A stretch of 64,000 bases of DNA from NCBI GenBank assembly GCA_016870995.1, contig VFZU01000003.1, positions 1 through 64,000 of the forward strand. Direction: 5' to 3'. Source of the DNA: Acidobacteriota bacterium (GTDB taxonomy: Bacteria > Acidobacteriota > Terriglobia > Bryobacterales > Bryobacteraceae). Below, piece by piece: positions 42,652-51,360 of the stretch (positions are counted from its first letter, which is position 1; each line of letters starts with the position of its first letter). The notes under the pieces were generated by a model. The model saw only the letters and a list, made by a program, of their open reading frames with translations. It made no database searches and was not told where the DNA came from. A program made the translations under genes and the position numbers.

Positions 42652-43956
42652 CTAGGCGAGGAACCTCTCTAAAGCGAGTTCGACGCGAGTGCCGCGCGAA
42701 CCCTTAAACAAAATCGTGTCGCCAGGTGAGGCGATTTGCTTTAGCGCTTCTCCGGCTTCTGAGGGATCTTCGAAAAAGCACGCGGCGCGTGCTGACAGAC
42801 CAGCTTTCATTGCTGACTCGATCGTGAATCGAGCCGCGCCGCGTATCCCAAGTAGCACAGAAAAACCACTCTCCACCGCATAGAGACCTAATGCAGAGTG
42901 AAGAGGCTCGGCCCAGTGGCCAAGTTCGCGCATCTCCCCCAGAACCGCAATGCGGCGGCCCGGCGCGGTATCGCGCACGAGATCGAGCATCGCCCTTGCG
43001 GCGTCCGGGTTGGAGTTGTAGCAATCGTTCCAGATCGTCATGCCGAGATGTTCGAGTTTTTCGGTACGCATCTTGGGCAGTTCGATCGAATGGGCGGCCT
43101 CGCTGAGCTGCCTGAGGGGGACACCCCAGAGGCGGGCGACAGCGACGCCAGCGGAAATGTTGAGTACTCCAATGCGGCCTGGCACTTTGGAGTGGAAGGG
43201 TTGCGAGTCGATTGTGAAACTCGCACCTTCTGTGTTGTAAGAAATGTTGGTGGCGCGCGTTTTGGCAGCTTCCGAGAGGCCAAAGGTTTCGACGCGGGCC
43301 GCAGTGTTTCGGGCGAAGGCGGCGACGCGAGCATCGTCAGCGTTAAGGATGGCCGTGCCTGTCGCCGGAAGGGCCTCGATGAGTTCTCGCTTGGCGGCGG
43401 CGATGCCTTCGATGGCGTCGAAGTTTTCGATGTGGGCGTGGCCGACGTTTGTGACTACGCCGATCTCAGGGGCGGCGATTTCGCAGAGTCTTTTGATCTC
43501 GCCCGAATGGTTCATGCCCATCTCAAGAATGGCAGCCTGAGAGGCGTCGTCGATACGGAGGATCGACAGCGGCAGGCCAATGTGATTGTTGAAGTTGCCC
43601 GTCGTCTTGCTGGTGGGCAGTGCGACGTTGAGTAATGCGGCGACATTCTCTTTGGTGGATGTCTTGCCGGCGCTGCCCGTGATACCGACAACGGTTTTGC
43701 CCCATTGCTTGCGGGCATTGGCGGCCAGGTCTTGCAGTGCGGCAAGTGTATTGAGTACGACCATCTGAGGGCCTTTGGCATTGGGCACGAGGCGTTCGAC
43801 CAGCGCGACGGCGGCACCTTTTTCAAAGGCTGTGGCGACATAGTCGTGACCGTCGACCTGCTCGCCGGGGAAGGCGATAAAGAGATCGCCGGGTTTGACT
43901 TCACGCGAATCGATCGCGTAGCCCGTTACGATTTGGTTCAGGATTTCGAGCTTCAT
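42652..43956 (-). CDS. murF: UDP-MurNAc-tripeptide-D-Ala-D-Ala ligase MurF
   Basis: 434 residues. It adds D-Ala-D-Ala to the UDP-MurNAc-tripeptide. The N-terminal domain begins IDSREVKPGDLFIAF, the ATP loop is ITGSAGKTSTKENVA, and later blocks are MGMNHSGEIKRL, DCYNSNPDAARAML and GDTILFKGSRGTRVE. It overlaps murE by 4 nt. Confidence 0.97.
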   Translation of the reverse strand: MKLEILNQIVTGYAIDSREVKPGDLFIAFPGEQVDGHDYVATAFEKGAAVALVERLVPNAKGPQMVVLNTLAALQDLAANARKQWGKTVVGITGSAGKTSTKENVAALLNVALPTSKTTGNFNNHIGLPLSILRIDDASQAAILEMGMNHSGEIKRLCEIAAPEIGVVTNVGHAHIENFDAIEGIAAAKRELIEALPATGTAILNADDARVAAFARNTAARVETFGLSEAAKTRATNISYNTEGASFTIDSQPFHSKVPGRIGVLNISAGVAVARLWGVPLRQLSEAAHSIELPKMRTEKLEHLGMTIWNDCYNSNPDAARAMLDLVRDTAPGRRIAVLGEMRELGHWAEPLHSALGLYAVESGFSVLLGIRGAARFTIESAMKAGLSARAACFFEDPSEAGEALKQIASPGDTILFKGSRGTRVELALERFLA

Positions 43957-45470
43957 GCGTGCACCTCGCGTTCGTAGCCAAGAGAGGCGAGGGACTTCTG
44001 GGCAATGACACGGTCGTCGAAGGGGTGCTTTGTTTTGCCGATGATCTGATAGTCTTCATGGCCTTTGCCGGCGAGGATGACGATGTCGCGAGGGCGGGCC
44101 ATGGAGAGGGCTTTGTAAATCGCTTTTTCGCGATCAGGCTCGATGGTGTGTGGTGTGTCGAAGCGGCGCAGGCCAACGAGAGCATCGTTCATGATCGCGA
44201 TGGGATCTTCGGTACGCGGGTTGTCGCTGGTGAGAACGACATAGTCGCTGGCCTCAGCAGCGGCTGCGCCCATGAGCGGTCGCTTGGAGCGATCGCGATC
44301 GCCACCGCAGCCAAACAGAGTGATCACCCGGGAGGGGTTGAGTTCGCGCGCGACGCGGATCGCGTTGCTGATGGCATCGTCGGTATGGCTGTAGTCGACG
44401 ATGGTGAGAAATGGTTGTCCGGCGTCGACGCGTTCGAAGCGGCCCGGCACGCTGAGGCAGTTCTCCAGCCCCATTTTGACGGTGTCGAGCGGGATGCCGG
44501 CGCCCAGAGTCGCTGCGGCTGCGGCCAGCATGTTCGAGACGTTGATCTCGCCGAGCATGCGGGATTGAATTCGACGCTCGCCGAGGGGAGTTATAAGATC
44601 AAAAGCCACGCCATCGAAGCCGGGCCGGATGTTGACGGCGCGGATGGTGGTAGGAGGCGAGGAAGGCCGAAGGGCGAATGACCAGAGGCGAGACTCTGGC
44701 GAGACAGGGACCTGCGGGCCATAAGCGTCATCGAAGTTAATGGCGGCAACTTCAGGAGGAGCCGTATCCTGGCCGCGGAAGAGTTCGCACTTGGCGGCGA
44801 AGTAGGATTCCATGTCGCCGTGAAAGTCGAGATGGTCGCGGGTGAGGTTGGTCCAGATGGCGGCACGGAAGTGCATTCCCCAAACTCGGCCAAGCGCCAG
44901 AGCATGAGAAGAGACTTCCATCGCGGCAGCAGGATTGGCGGTGGTCATCAATTCGGCAAAGTGTTCGTACAACTCGATGCTTTCGGGCGTCGTGTTGACA
45001 CTGGGGAGTATGCGCTGGCCGATGCGGTACTCGATGGTGCCGAACAGGCCTGTGTTGTGACCGGCGGCGTTAAGGATCGATGCGAGCAAGTATGCCGTCG
45101 TGGTTTTGCCGTTGGTTCCGGTGACGCCAAACAGAGCAATGTCTTTGAGCGTGGGGTTGTTGTAAAGACGGCTGGCAATGGTGGCGAGAGCCTTGCGGGC
45201 CTCACGTACTTCAATCCAGGAATCCTCAAGGCCAGGTAGAGCCGGGAGTTCACCAACGATGGCGACGGCCCCAGCGGCAAGTGCTTGTGCGGCGAAGTTA
45301 CGTCCGTCGAAGTTGGCTCCGGCGAAGGTAAAGAACAGACCGCCGTTCGTGATGCGGCGCGAATCGAAATGAACGCTGGAGACAAGACGAGTGACAAGGC
45401 TGGGCGCAGGTGTGGCTGCAAGCGCCAGGCCCTGGAGCAGTTCGTCAATCGTCTTTGGTGTCAGGTTCAA
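43953..45470 (-). CDS. murE: UDP-MurNAc-dipeptide-meso-DAP ligase MurE
   Basis: 505 residues. It adds the third amino acid to UDP-MurNAc-L-Ala-D-Glu. The ATP loop is GVTGTNGKTTTAYLL. The substrate-choosing motif is DNPR (LTSDNPRTEDP), which marks meso-diaminopimelate rather than lysine. This fits lysA (DAP decarboxylase) in the same window. The end has ILAGKGHEDYQ. It is 15 nt from ftsI. Confidence 0.97.
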   Translation of the reverse strand: MNLTPKTIDELLQGLALAATPAPSLVTRLVSSVHFDSRRITNGGLFFTFAGANFDGRNFAAQALAAGAVAIVGELPALPGLEDSWIEVREARKALATIASRLYNNPTLKDIALFGVTGTNGKTTTAYLLASILNAAGHNTGLFGTIEYRIGQRILPSVNTTPESIELYEHFAELMTTANPAAAMEVSSHALALGRVWGMHFRAAIWTNLTRDHLDFHGDMESYFAAKCELFRGQDTAPPEVAAINFDDAYGPQVPVSPESRLWSFALRPSSPPTTIRAVNIRPGFDGVAFDLITPLGERRIQSRMLGEINVSNMLAAAAATLGAGIPLDTVKMGLENCLSVPGRFERVDAGQPFLTIVDYSHTDDAISNAIRVARELNPSRVITLFGCGGDRDRSKRPLMGAAAAEASDYVVLTSDNPRTEDPIAIMNDALVGLRRFDTPHTIEPDREKAIYKALSMARPRDIVILAGKGHEDYQIIGKTKHPFDDRVIAQKSLASLGYEREVHA

Positions 45471-45485
45471 TTCAGGTTCGATTCC

Positions 45486-47495
45486 TCAGCGCCCAAGGCG
45501 CAGTTTGATTTTTTGTCTGTAAGCAATGGGTTGGCCGGGCTCAGGAGATTGAGCGCGGACGAGGCCACTGCCAGAAGGGTCGATGCGAAGGCCTTTGTCG
45601 CCAGCCTGTTCAAGAACAGCGCGGAGCGTCATGCCCATGAAATTTGGAGTAACAAGACTTGCCTTAGTGGTAGTGTCATCGAGGTTTTCCACTTCTTCCA
45701 CAGGTTTTTCCTCACTTAGGAGCGGGAAGGAAGCGTCACTTACCGCGACTTCAGTAACTGGCATGGCGGAAGGTTCGTCGGGCAGATCTTTGGGGATGTT
45801 CAAGATGCGCAGCGCGGCGGAGGTTGCATCCCGGAAGACCGGAGCGGCGACCACGCCTCCATACAAGTGAGACCCATTCAGGGTGATGACTGTTACGAGG
45901 CGCGGATTGTTGACTGGCGTGAAGCCCATGAAGGAGGCGTGATACTTGTGCAGGTACTGTTTGCTCTTGGGGTCGTAAATCTGGGCGGAACCGGTCTTAC
46001 CGCCGACAGAGTAGCCGGGGATTTTTGCAGTTTTGCCTGTGCCCGCGAGGACGACGTGTTCCATCATCTTGCGCATCTGGACGATGGTTTCCGGGGAAAG
46101 AATTTGTTTGGGTTCCTGATCGGGAACCGATTCGTAACTGGTGCGGCGAAGTTGCAAGCCGTTAGTCCCCGGCATGGAGACATTCGAGACAAGCCGGGGT
46201 TTGATGAGCTTGCCGCCGTTGGCGATGACAGAGACGGCCTGGCCCAATTGAGCCGTAGTGGTCATGACCTCGTGGCCCATGGCGACCGAGCCGATGGAGC
46301 TCTTGGACCATTTGGACAGGCGGAGGACGCGGCCCGTAGATTCGCCGGGGAGAGGCAGATCGGTTCGGGAACCGAAGCCGAAGAGCCGGATGTAGTCAAA
46401 GAGGCGTTTGTCGCCAAGAGTGAGGCCGACCTGGATCGCGCCGATGTTGCTGGATTTGGCGAGAATGTCATCGACGCTAAGGTAGCCGTAACCATTCTTT
46501 GTGCTGTCGTGAATGACGCGGCCGAACAGGTTAAAGCGGCCGTTGCCGCAATGGAAGCCGGTGGTGGGCTTCACCGTTTTCTCTTGAATGGCCCCGGCGA
46601 GTGTGAAGACTTTGAAGACCGAGCCGGGTTCGATGGCGCTCTGGGTGGCGAGGTTTTGCCGAACTTCGAGATTGGCCGTTTTGTCGTTGGGGTTATAGGT
46701 CGGGTAGCTGGCCATGGCGATGATCTCGCCGGTGTTCGGGTCCATGATCATGCCGCGCCCCGTCCAGCAGTGGTTGGCGACGACGGATTCGGCCAGGAGC
46801 TTTTCGAGTTCGTATTGAACTCGGTAGTCGATGGTGAGGTGGACGTCGTTGCCCGGGACAGGCTCGACTTCGACATTGCTTTCGAAGCCGCGATGCCGGA
46901 CATCGGTGACCATGCTGGCGTAGCCGGGACGGCCGGAGAGATCGTCTTCGTGGCCCTGTTCGATGCCGCCGTTGCCATGTTTTTCGAAGTCGACGCCGCC
47001 GAGGATGTGAGCGGCAAGCTGGTCGTTCGGATAGACGCGCATTGAGGAGGATTCAAATTGAATCCATCCCAAGTGGAGACTCTTGAGGCGCTTGACCTGA
47101 TCCTGGGTGAGACGCTCGGCGACTTTGTAGTAACCGCGCTTCTCAGCTACCTTCTTCTGTAGCTCGCTGAGTAAGTCTTGTTGGTTGAGGCTGAGGATTT
47201 CAGATAGAAGCGCGGCGGCGATTTCAACATTCGGCAGTTTGGCTGGATTGACCACGAGGGTTTCAACCGGGATGCTGATGGCGAGAACGTGGCCGTTGCG
47301 ATCGTAGATGGTGCCGCGATGGGCCGGGATTTCAACGAGGCGGGTTTGTTGCTGATCGGCCAGTTCCGCATAGAAATCGTGTTTGACGATTTGGATATAG
47401 AAGAGCTTGGCCGAGACCGCAATGCCCCAGAGAATGAGGAGACGCAACAGCCAGCGTGCGCGACGCTCGACTGCTGGGTGGATTGGTTGTACCAT
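45486..47495 (-). CDS. ftsI: Septal peptidoglycan transpeptidase FtsI/PBP3 with PASTA domain
   Basis: 669 residues. One membrane anchor (about 12-32). The transpeptidase holds the three active motifs: SVFK in IEPGSVFKVFTL, SSN in AKSSNIGA, and KTG in VGGKTGSAQ. The C-terminal 60 residues form one PASTA domain (MGMTLRAVLEQAGDKGL). FtsI cross-links septal peptidoglycan with FtsW. It is 33 nt downstream of the hairpin that ends the ftsL gene. Confidence 0.96.
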   Translation of the reverse strand: MVQPIHPAVERRARWLLRLLILWGIAVSAKLFYIQIVKHDFYAELADQQQTRLVEIPAHRGTIYDRNGHVLAISIPVETLVVNPAKLPNVEIAAALLSEILSLNQQDLLSELQKKVAEKRGYYKVAERLTQDQVKRLKSLHLGWIQFESSSMRVYPNDQLAAHILGGVDFEKHGNGGIEQGHEDDLSGRPGYASMVTDVRHRGFESNVEVEPVPGNDVHLTIDYRVQYELEKLLAESVVANHCWTGRGMIMDPNTGEIIAMASYPTYNPNDKTANLEVRQNLATQSAIEPGSVFKVFTLAGAIQEKTVKPTTGFHCGNGRFNLFGRVIHDSTKNGYGYLSVDDILAKSSNIGAIQVGLTLGDKRLFDYIRLFGFGSRTDLPLPGESTGRVLRLSKWSKSSIGSVAMGHEVMTTTAQLGQAVSVIANGGKLIKPRLVSNVSMPGTNGLQLRRTSYESVPDQEPKQILSPETIVQMRKMMEHVVLAGTGKTAKIPGYSVGGKTGSAQIYDPKSKQYLHKYHASFMGFTPVNNPRLVTVITLNGSHLYGGVVAAPVFRDATSAALRILNIPKDLPDEPSAMPVTEVAVSDASFPLLSEEKPVEEVENLDDTTTKASLVTPNFMGMTLRAVLEQAGDKGLRIDPSGSGLVRAQSPEPGQPIAYRQKIKLRLGR

Positions 47496-47527
47496 TCGCT
47501 GCTCCTCTTGGAATCTCTCTCTCGTTC

Positions 47528-47580
47528 AAAAAATCAAGTAGAAGGCACTCAATGTTTGAGCACCGAATGCCTTCTACTTG
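47528..47580 (-). terminator. Terminator-like attenuator between ftsL and ftsI
   Basis: A perfect 13-bp inverted repeat (CAAGTAGAAGGCA and TGCCTTCTACTTG), loop 20 nt with an inner CTCA/TGAG pair, followed directly on the minus strand by A then TTTTTT. The ftsL stop codon (TAG) lies inside the first arm. It has all the parts of a Rho-independent terminator in the middle of an operon. Confidence 0.85.
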
Positions 47581-48077
47581 CCGGAGGGGAGACCGTTCAT
47601 GGCGTAAGAACCTTTGGGAGTGAGATGCTGCACCATCGAGGGCGCAGGATCGATCAGATCCTGGCTCTTAGCCACTTCTTCAAGCTTTTTCAAATTGGTG
47701 TGGCGCGCTTCGAGAGCGCGGAGCTCGGCGATTTCGCGGCGAAGCTGGTCCTGTTCGTCGCGAAGCTGATGGACTTGCATGCCGGCGACCATGCGGTAGG
47801 CGCCGGGCAGGAGGAGGCCGGTAAAGATGAGAGCGCCCGTGATCACTGCTCCGGCAACACGCCAGGAGGACTTGTGCTGGGCGGGATCGTCGGCGCGGAC
47901 GACCATGGAGTTGTCGATGGCTTTGGCTTCGAAGTAGAGCTCTTCGCCGGGGAAGGCGGGGAGCTTACGGGCCGTGGCGTGGCTGTGGCGTGAACGAGCG
48001 GCAGCATTGACGCGCTGGGGACGCCGCGAGGTGCTCTGGTTTTGATCGTTTTTTAGTTCGTAAGCCAAGGCGGACAT
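47574..48077 (-). CDS. ftsL: FtsL-like cell division protein
   Basis: 167 residues. A disordered basic start is followed by one membrane helix (about 69-90, GAVITGALIFTGLLLPG) and a coiled coil (HQLRDEQDQLRREIAELRAL). This is the layout of FtsL, which links FtsQ and FtsB to FtsWI. It lies between rsmH and ftsI, the usual ftsL position, though the protein is longer than E. coli FtsL. The sequence itself diverges, as in most FtsL proteins. Confidence 0.82.
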   Translation of the reverse strand: MSALAYELKNDQNQSTSRRPQRVNAAARSRHSHATARKLPAFPGEELYFEAKAIDNSMVVRADDPAQHKSSWRVAGAVITGALIFTGLLLPGAYRMVAGMQVHQLRDEQDQLRREIAELRALEARHTNLKKLEEVAKSQDLIDPAPSMVQHLTPKGSYAMNGLPSGK

Positions 48078-48101
48078 AAAATTCTCCTGTTACTGCTCCA
48101 C

Positions 48102-48986
48102 TTACTGCGGTACTGCCAACCACTCGAGAGCCCTGAGCTTCGCGCTGCGCGAGGCAGGGTTGATTCTCGTTTCTTCGTCTGTTGGTTTCACCACGTGCTT
48201 GGTCAGGATTTTTGCCTGGCCGGCACGTTGAAACTCCTGGAAGCGCTGCTTCACAATCCGGTCTTCGGAACTGTGGAAGGTGAGCGCCACCACTCTTGCG
48301 CCTTCAGCCATGAGGCTTGGGAGCGCTTCAAGCAAAGCCTTTAATTCTTCAAACTCGCGATTGACGTAGAGGCGCAAGGCCATAAAGGTCTTGGTTGCCG
48401 GGGAGATTTTTGTGTCCCGGGCACCGGCCCCATGACCAGCTAGCTGGGCAAGCTGCCTGGTCGTCGAAATGGGCCTGGCCCGGACCACTGCTCTGGCAAT
48501 TGCCCGCGACCTCCATTCTTCGCCGTACTCGTAGATGATGTCGGCGAGTTCTTTTTCGGAGAACGTGTTGACCACGTCCCCCGCCGTCAGATCCTCTTCG
48601 GAATCGCGCGACATACGCATGTCGAGCGGACCATCGAGACGAAAAGAGAAGCCGCGATCGGCCTCGGTCAGCTGTTTCATGCTGACGCCGAGGTCAACCA
48701 GCAAAGCGTCTAATCGCCGGATGCCCATTTCCTGAAACCTTTGGGGGAAGGTGGAGAAGACTCCCTTGGTGGGCCGGATGCGAGCGGAAAATTCGCTCGT
48801 GTTCACGACCGCCTCGGCAAGACTCTCGCCGTCCCGATCATTCATCACCAGGACCCCGGTATCGAGGCGGGCAGCAATTTGTTTGGAATGCCCTCCAAGA
48901 CCGGCAGTCAAATCAGCGACCCGGCTGTTGCCGCGGATCGCCAGATACTCGATCACCTCCGCGGACATCACCGGGAAGTGTGCCAT
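48102..48986 (-). CDS. rsmH: 16S rRNA (cytosine-N4)-methyltransferase RsmH
   Basis: 294 residues from the ATG at 48986 (the frame to 49007 overlaps mraZ). It methylates C1402 of 16S rRNA. Start MAHFPVMSAEVIEYL, SAM loop VADLTAGLGGHSKQIA, then LVDLGVSMKQL, GFSFRLDGPLDMRM and TFHSSEDRIVKQRF. Standard second gene of the dcw cluster. Confidence 0.96.
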   Translation of the reverse strand: MAHFPVMSAEVIEYLAIRGNSRVADLTAGLGGHSKQIAARLDTGVLVMNDRDGESLAEAVVNTSEFSARIRPTKGVFSTFPQRFQEMGIRRLDALLVDLGVSMKQLTEADRGFSFRLDGPLDMRMSRDSEEDLTAGDVVNTFSEKELADIIYEYGEEWRSRAIARAVVRARPISTTRQLAQLAGHGAGARDTKISPATKTFMALRLYVNREFEELKALLEALPSLMAEGARVVALTFHSSEDRIVKQRFQEFQRAGQAKILTKHVVKPTDEETRINPASRSAKLRALEWLAVPQ

Positions 48987-48993
48987 TGCCCGA

Positions 48994-49488
48994 CTAACGC
49001 AACCCAATCTGGCGCATCCGCTTGGCGGTGTCGACTGGATTGGACTGGCTTGCTTTCGTGCGAAGCGATTGATAGCGCTCCGCCGTCATGACAACCAAAT
49101 GGTCGCGGTCCTTGCCGATGTGACACTGGGAAGGCAGCTCGGTGAGCGAGAGCCGCTGCCGAAGTACTGGGGGGAGGAGGATTCGGCCTTCCGGGTCTGG
49201 CGAGACATCCGCGCCGAGATCGCGCATGCGGAAGAGGGTATCTTCGGCGTCATCCTGAAAATCGGGCTTGAGTGCCAAATCTTCGAGGAATTCGCATTGC
49301 TTCAAGAACGCATCTCGGGTATAGATTTGAATATCGAGTTCGTCGTAAGACGTGAGAAAGAACTGTGCGCCCAATGAACGCATGTAAACCAGGAAATCTG
49401 CCGGGACCTTCAGTCGGCCTTTGGCGTCGACAGAACAGGTGTAGTACCCCAATGGGGCTGTATCACCGGTATGGGGGTGTTCTGCCAC
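48994..49488 (-). CDS. mraZ: Transcriptional regulator MraZ
   Basis: 164 residues from a GTG at 49488 (longer frames extend to 49599 but are probably not translated). Two AbrB-type halves are visible: YYTCSVDAKGRLKVPADF and, later, VSPDPEGRILLPPVLR. MraZ binds repeats in its own promoter and controls the dcw cluster in E. coli and mycoplasmas. It is the first gene of this dcw cluster, and its start lies 70 nt from a large inverted repeat. Confidence 0.9.
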   Translation of the reverse strand: MAEHPHTGDTAPLGYYTCSVDAKGRLKVPADFLVYMRSLGAQFFLTSYDELDIQIYTRDAFLKQCEFLEDLALKPDFQDDAEDTLFRMRDLGADVSPDPEGRILLPPVLRQRLSLTELPSQCHIGKDRDHLVVMTAERYQSLRTKASQSNPVDTAKRMRQIGLR

Positions 49489-49557
49489 TCTAGAAATCCT
49501 GTTGTTTGGGAAAAGAAGCCACTTTAGGCCACCCCAGTACAGAACGATCTTACGTGG

Positions 49558-49614
49558 AATCCCGAGGGGTTGCAATACCCCTGTCATTTTTTTTTGCATA
49601 TCCCCCTCGGGATT
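49558..49614 (-). promoter_or_regulatory. Inverted and direct repeats upstream of mraZ
   Basis: Perfect 12-bp arms AATCCCGAGGGG (49558-49569) and CCCCTCGGGATT (49603-49614). Between them, on the minus strand, two similar units GAGGGGGATATGCAA and CAGGGGTATTGCAA repeat. The region lies 70 nt upstream of the mraZ GTG in the gap shared with the divergent ppa gene. G-rich direct repeats are the kind of site MraZ binds, so this is a candidate self-regulatory operator. Confidence 0.6.
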
Positions 49615-49694
49615 CGAAGTTTCGTCTTTTGTTCGGCTTAGCGGTCGGAAATTGTAGCGATAGATGGGTGAGTATTTGCTACATTGTTAAGGCT

Positions 49695-50246
49695 ATGATT
49701 GGGCAGTCTCTTTATGACATTGATCCCGGCGATGAAATGCCGGAAATCGTACGGATGATCGTCGAGATCCCGATGGCCTCGGCGAACAAGTACGAGTATG
49801 ACCATGAGTTCGGGTTGTTCCGGCTTGACCGCTCGCTTTACGCGTCGGTCCACTATCCGGGAGATTACGGCTTCATTCCGGGAACATTGGCGGAAGACCA
49901 TGACCCGTTGGACATTCTGGTATTGGTGTCGCAGCCGAGTATTACGGGCTGCATGATGTATGTGCGTCCGGTGGGGATCCTGAACATGATCGACAGCGCG
50001 GAGCGCGACCAGAAGATTCTGGCCGTGCCGACGCGGAACCCGCGGTACGAGCAGATTCACACGATTGACCAGGTGTTTCCGCACACCCGGCGCGAGATTG
50101 AGCACTTCTTCACGATTTATAAGGAGCTTGAGGGCAAGCGGACTGTGATGGAAGGTTGGGGCGGGCCGAAGGAAGCGCGGAAGACAATCCTTGAGTCGCG
50201 GCAAAGCTACTTTGAGGCCAAGGAAGCGCCCGGAAAGACGGAGTAA
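49695..50246 (+). CDS. ppa: Inorganic pyrophosphatase
   Basis: 183 residues from the ATG at 49695 (a longer frame starts at 49506). Family I pyrophosphatase: VEIPMASANKYEYDHEFG, then SLYASVHYPGDYGFIPGT and the metal-binding D-DPLDILVL block. The catalytic DHDPLD is intact. It hydrolyses pyrophosphate made in biosynthesis. Immediately followed by an SDR gene. Confidence 0.93.
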   Translation: MIGQSLYDIDPGDEMPEIVRMIVEIPMASANKYEYDHEFGLFRLDRSLYASVHYPGDYGFIPGTLAEDHDPLDILVLVSQPSITGCMMYVRPVGILNMIDSAERDQKILAVPTRNPRYEQIHTIDQVFPHTRREIEHFFTIYKELEGKRTVMEGWGGPKEARKTILESRQSYFEAKEAPGKTE

Positions 50247-50924
50247 ATGTCTGGTTTGAAAGGGAAGGCCGCGCTGGTTACCGGCGCGGCCTCTGGCATT
50301 GGGCGTTCCACGGCGGACTTGCTTGAGTCTTTTGGGGCTTTGGTGTATCGGGCGGATGTGGCCGAGGGGGCTGGATTGCGCCTGGATGTGACCTCGGAGG
50401 GGGACTGGCAGCGAGTGGTGGCCGAAATTCCCAGGTTGGATGTGCTGGTGCATTCGGCGGGGATTGCGACGGGGGCTGCGATTGAAGCGTGCAGTGTCGA
50501 AGAGTGGCGGCGGACGATTGACGTGAATTTGACTGGGGCGTTTTTGGGGCTGAAGCATATGTTGCCGCTAATGCGGCAGAATGCGGACGGGGGAAGTGTA
50601 GTTTTGATCGGGTCAGCGAGCGGGGTGAAGGCGGCTGCGGGGGCTGCCGCGTATTGTTGCTCGAAGGCGGGGCTTGTGATGCTGGCGCAGTGTGCGGCGC
50701 TCGAGGCCAAGGACGGGAAGATCCGTGTGAATGTGATCAGCCCGGCGGGGGTGGTGACTCCGATGTGGAAGGAATTGCCAGAAGTGCCGGACCGGGGGAA
50801 GAATCCGCTGGAGCGGATGGCGTTTCCGGATGAGGTGGCCGAGGCGGTCTTGTTCCTGTGTGGGGATGCGGCTGGTGGGATGACGGGTGCGGATTTGCGG
50901 TTCGACGCGGGATACACAATTTAG
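50247..50924 (+). CDS. Short-chain dehydrogenase/reductase
   Basis: 225 residues, starting right after the ppa stop. Classical SDR features: nucleotide-binding VTGAASGIGRST, a LVHSAGIATGAA block, catalytic Ser in VLIGSASGVKAA, YCCSK (Tyr-x-x-x-Lys) and a final RFDAGYTI. Substrate unknown. A C-terminal Gly-rich tail is typical of this group. The codon use here is strikingly rich in G-ended codons. Confidence 0.9.
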   Translation: MSGLKGKAALVTGAASGIGRSTADLLESFGALVYRADVAEGAGLRLDVTSEGDWQRVVAEIPRLDVLVHSAGIATGAAIEACSVEEWRRTIDVNLTGAFLGLKHMLPLMRQNADGGSVVLIGSASGVKAAAGAAAYCCSKAGLVMLAQCAALEAKDGKIRVNVISPAGVVTPMWKELPEVPDRGKNPLERMAFPDEVAEAVLFLCGDAAGGMTGADLRFDAGYTI

Positions 50925-50947
50925 TTCTTGCAATTGTTGTGGTGTGG

Positions 50948-50981
50948 TGCTAGATTTCCAGCAGGTGCTAGTTTTCTAGCA
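50948..50981 (+). promoter_or_regulatory. BlaI-type operator upstream of the blaI start
   Basis: A perfect dyad TGCTAG-TTTT-CTAGCA at 50966-50981 with a third TGCTAG half-site at 50948-50953. It ends 7 nt before the blaI ATG, so bound repressor could block transcription. Spacing and dyad fit a MecI/BlaI-type repressor binding its own promoter. Confidence 0.7.
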
Positions 50982-50988
50982 AGCTGCT

Positions 50989-51360
50989 ATGACAGAAGCA
51001 CTGAGCCGCCGCGAGCGGCAAATCATGGATGTGCTCCACAGGTTGGGGCAGGCAACTGCGGCTGATATCGAGGAGGCACTGCCCGATGCGCCCAGCTACT
51101 CGGCGGTGCGGGCGCACTTGCGGACTTTGGAAGAGAAGGGGCATGTGCGGCACGAGGTGGACCAACTGCGGTATGTGTACTTCCCGACGGTGAATCCGGA
51201 GCGGGCGCGGAAGTCGGCCGTGAGGCATCTGGTGGAGACGTTCTTTGGCGGGTCGCCGGCCGATGCGGTGGCGGCGTTGCTCGATGGGAAGTCGACGAAG
51301 TTGCCGAAGGCAGAACTGGACCGGTTGGCGGCCATGATCGAGGAGGCACGAAAGCGATGA
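50989..51360 (+). CDS. blaI: BlaI/MecI-type transcriptional repressor
   Basis: 123 residues. The winged helix is LSRRERQIMDVLHRLGQATAADI followed by SAVRAHLRTLEEKG, and the C-terminal dimer domain is LVETFFGGSPADAVAALL. BlaI is released when its M56 sensor partner cleaves it. The next gene encodes that M56 sensor and overlaps by 4 nt. The operator sits just upstream of the start. Confidence 0.92.
   Translation: MTEALSRRERQIMDVLHRLGQATAADIEEALPDAPSYSAVRAHLRTLEEKGHVRHEVDQLRYVYFPTVNPERARKSAVRHLVETFFGGSPADAVAALLDGKSTKLPKAELDRLAAMIEEARKR

Noticed and set aside
45867-47045. Plus-strand frame of 392 codons opposite ftsI
   Set aside because: Antisense shadow of the transpeptidase gene, with no start signal or family.
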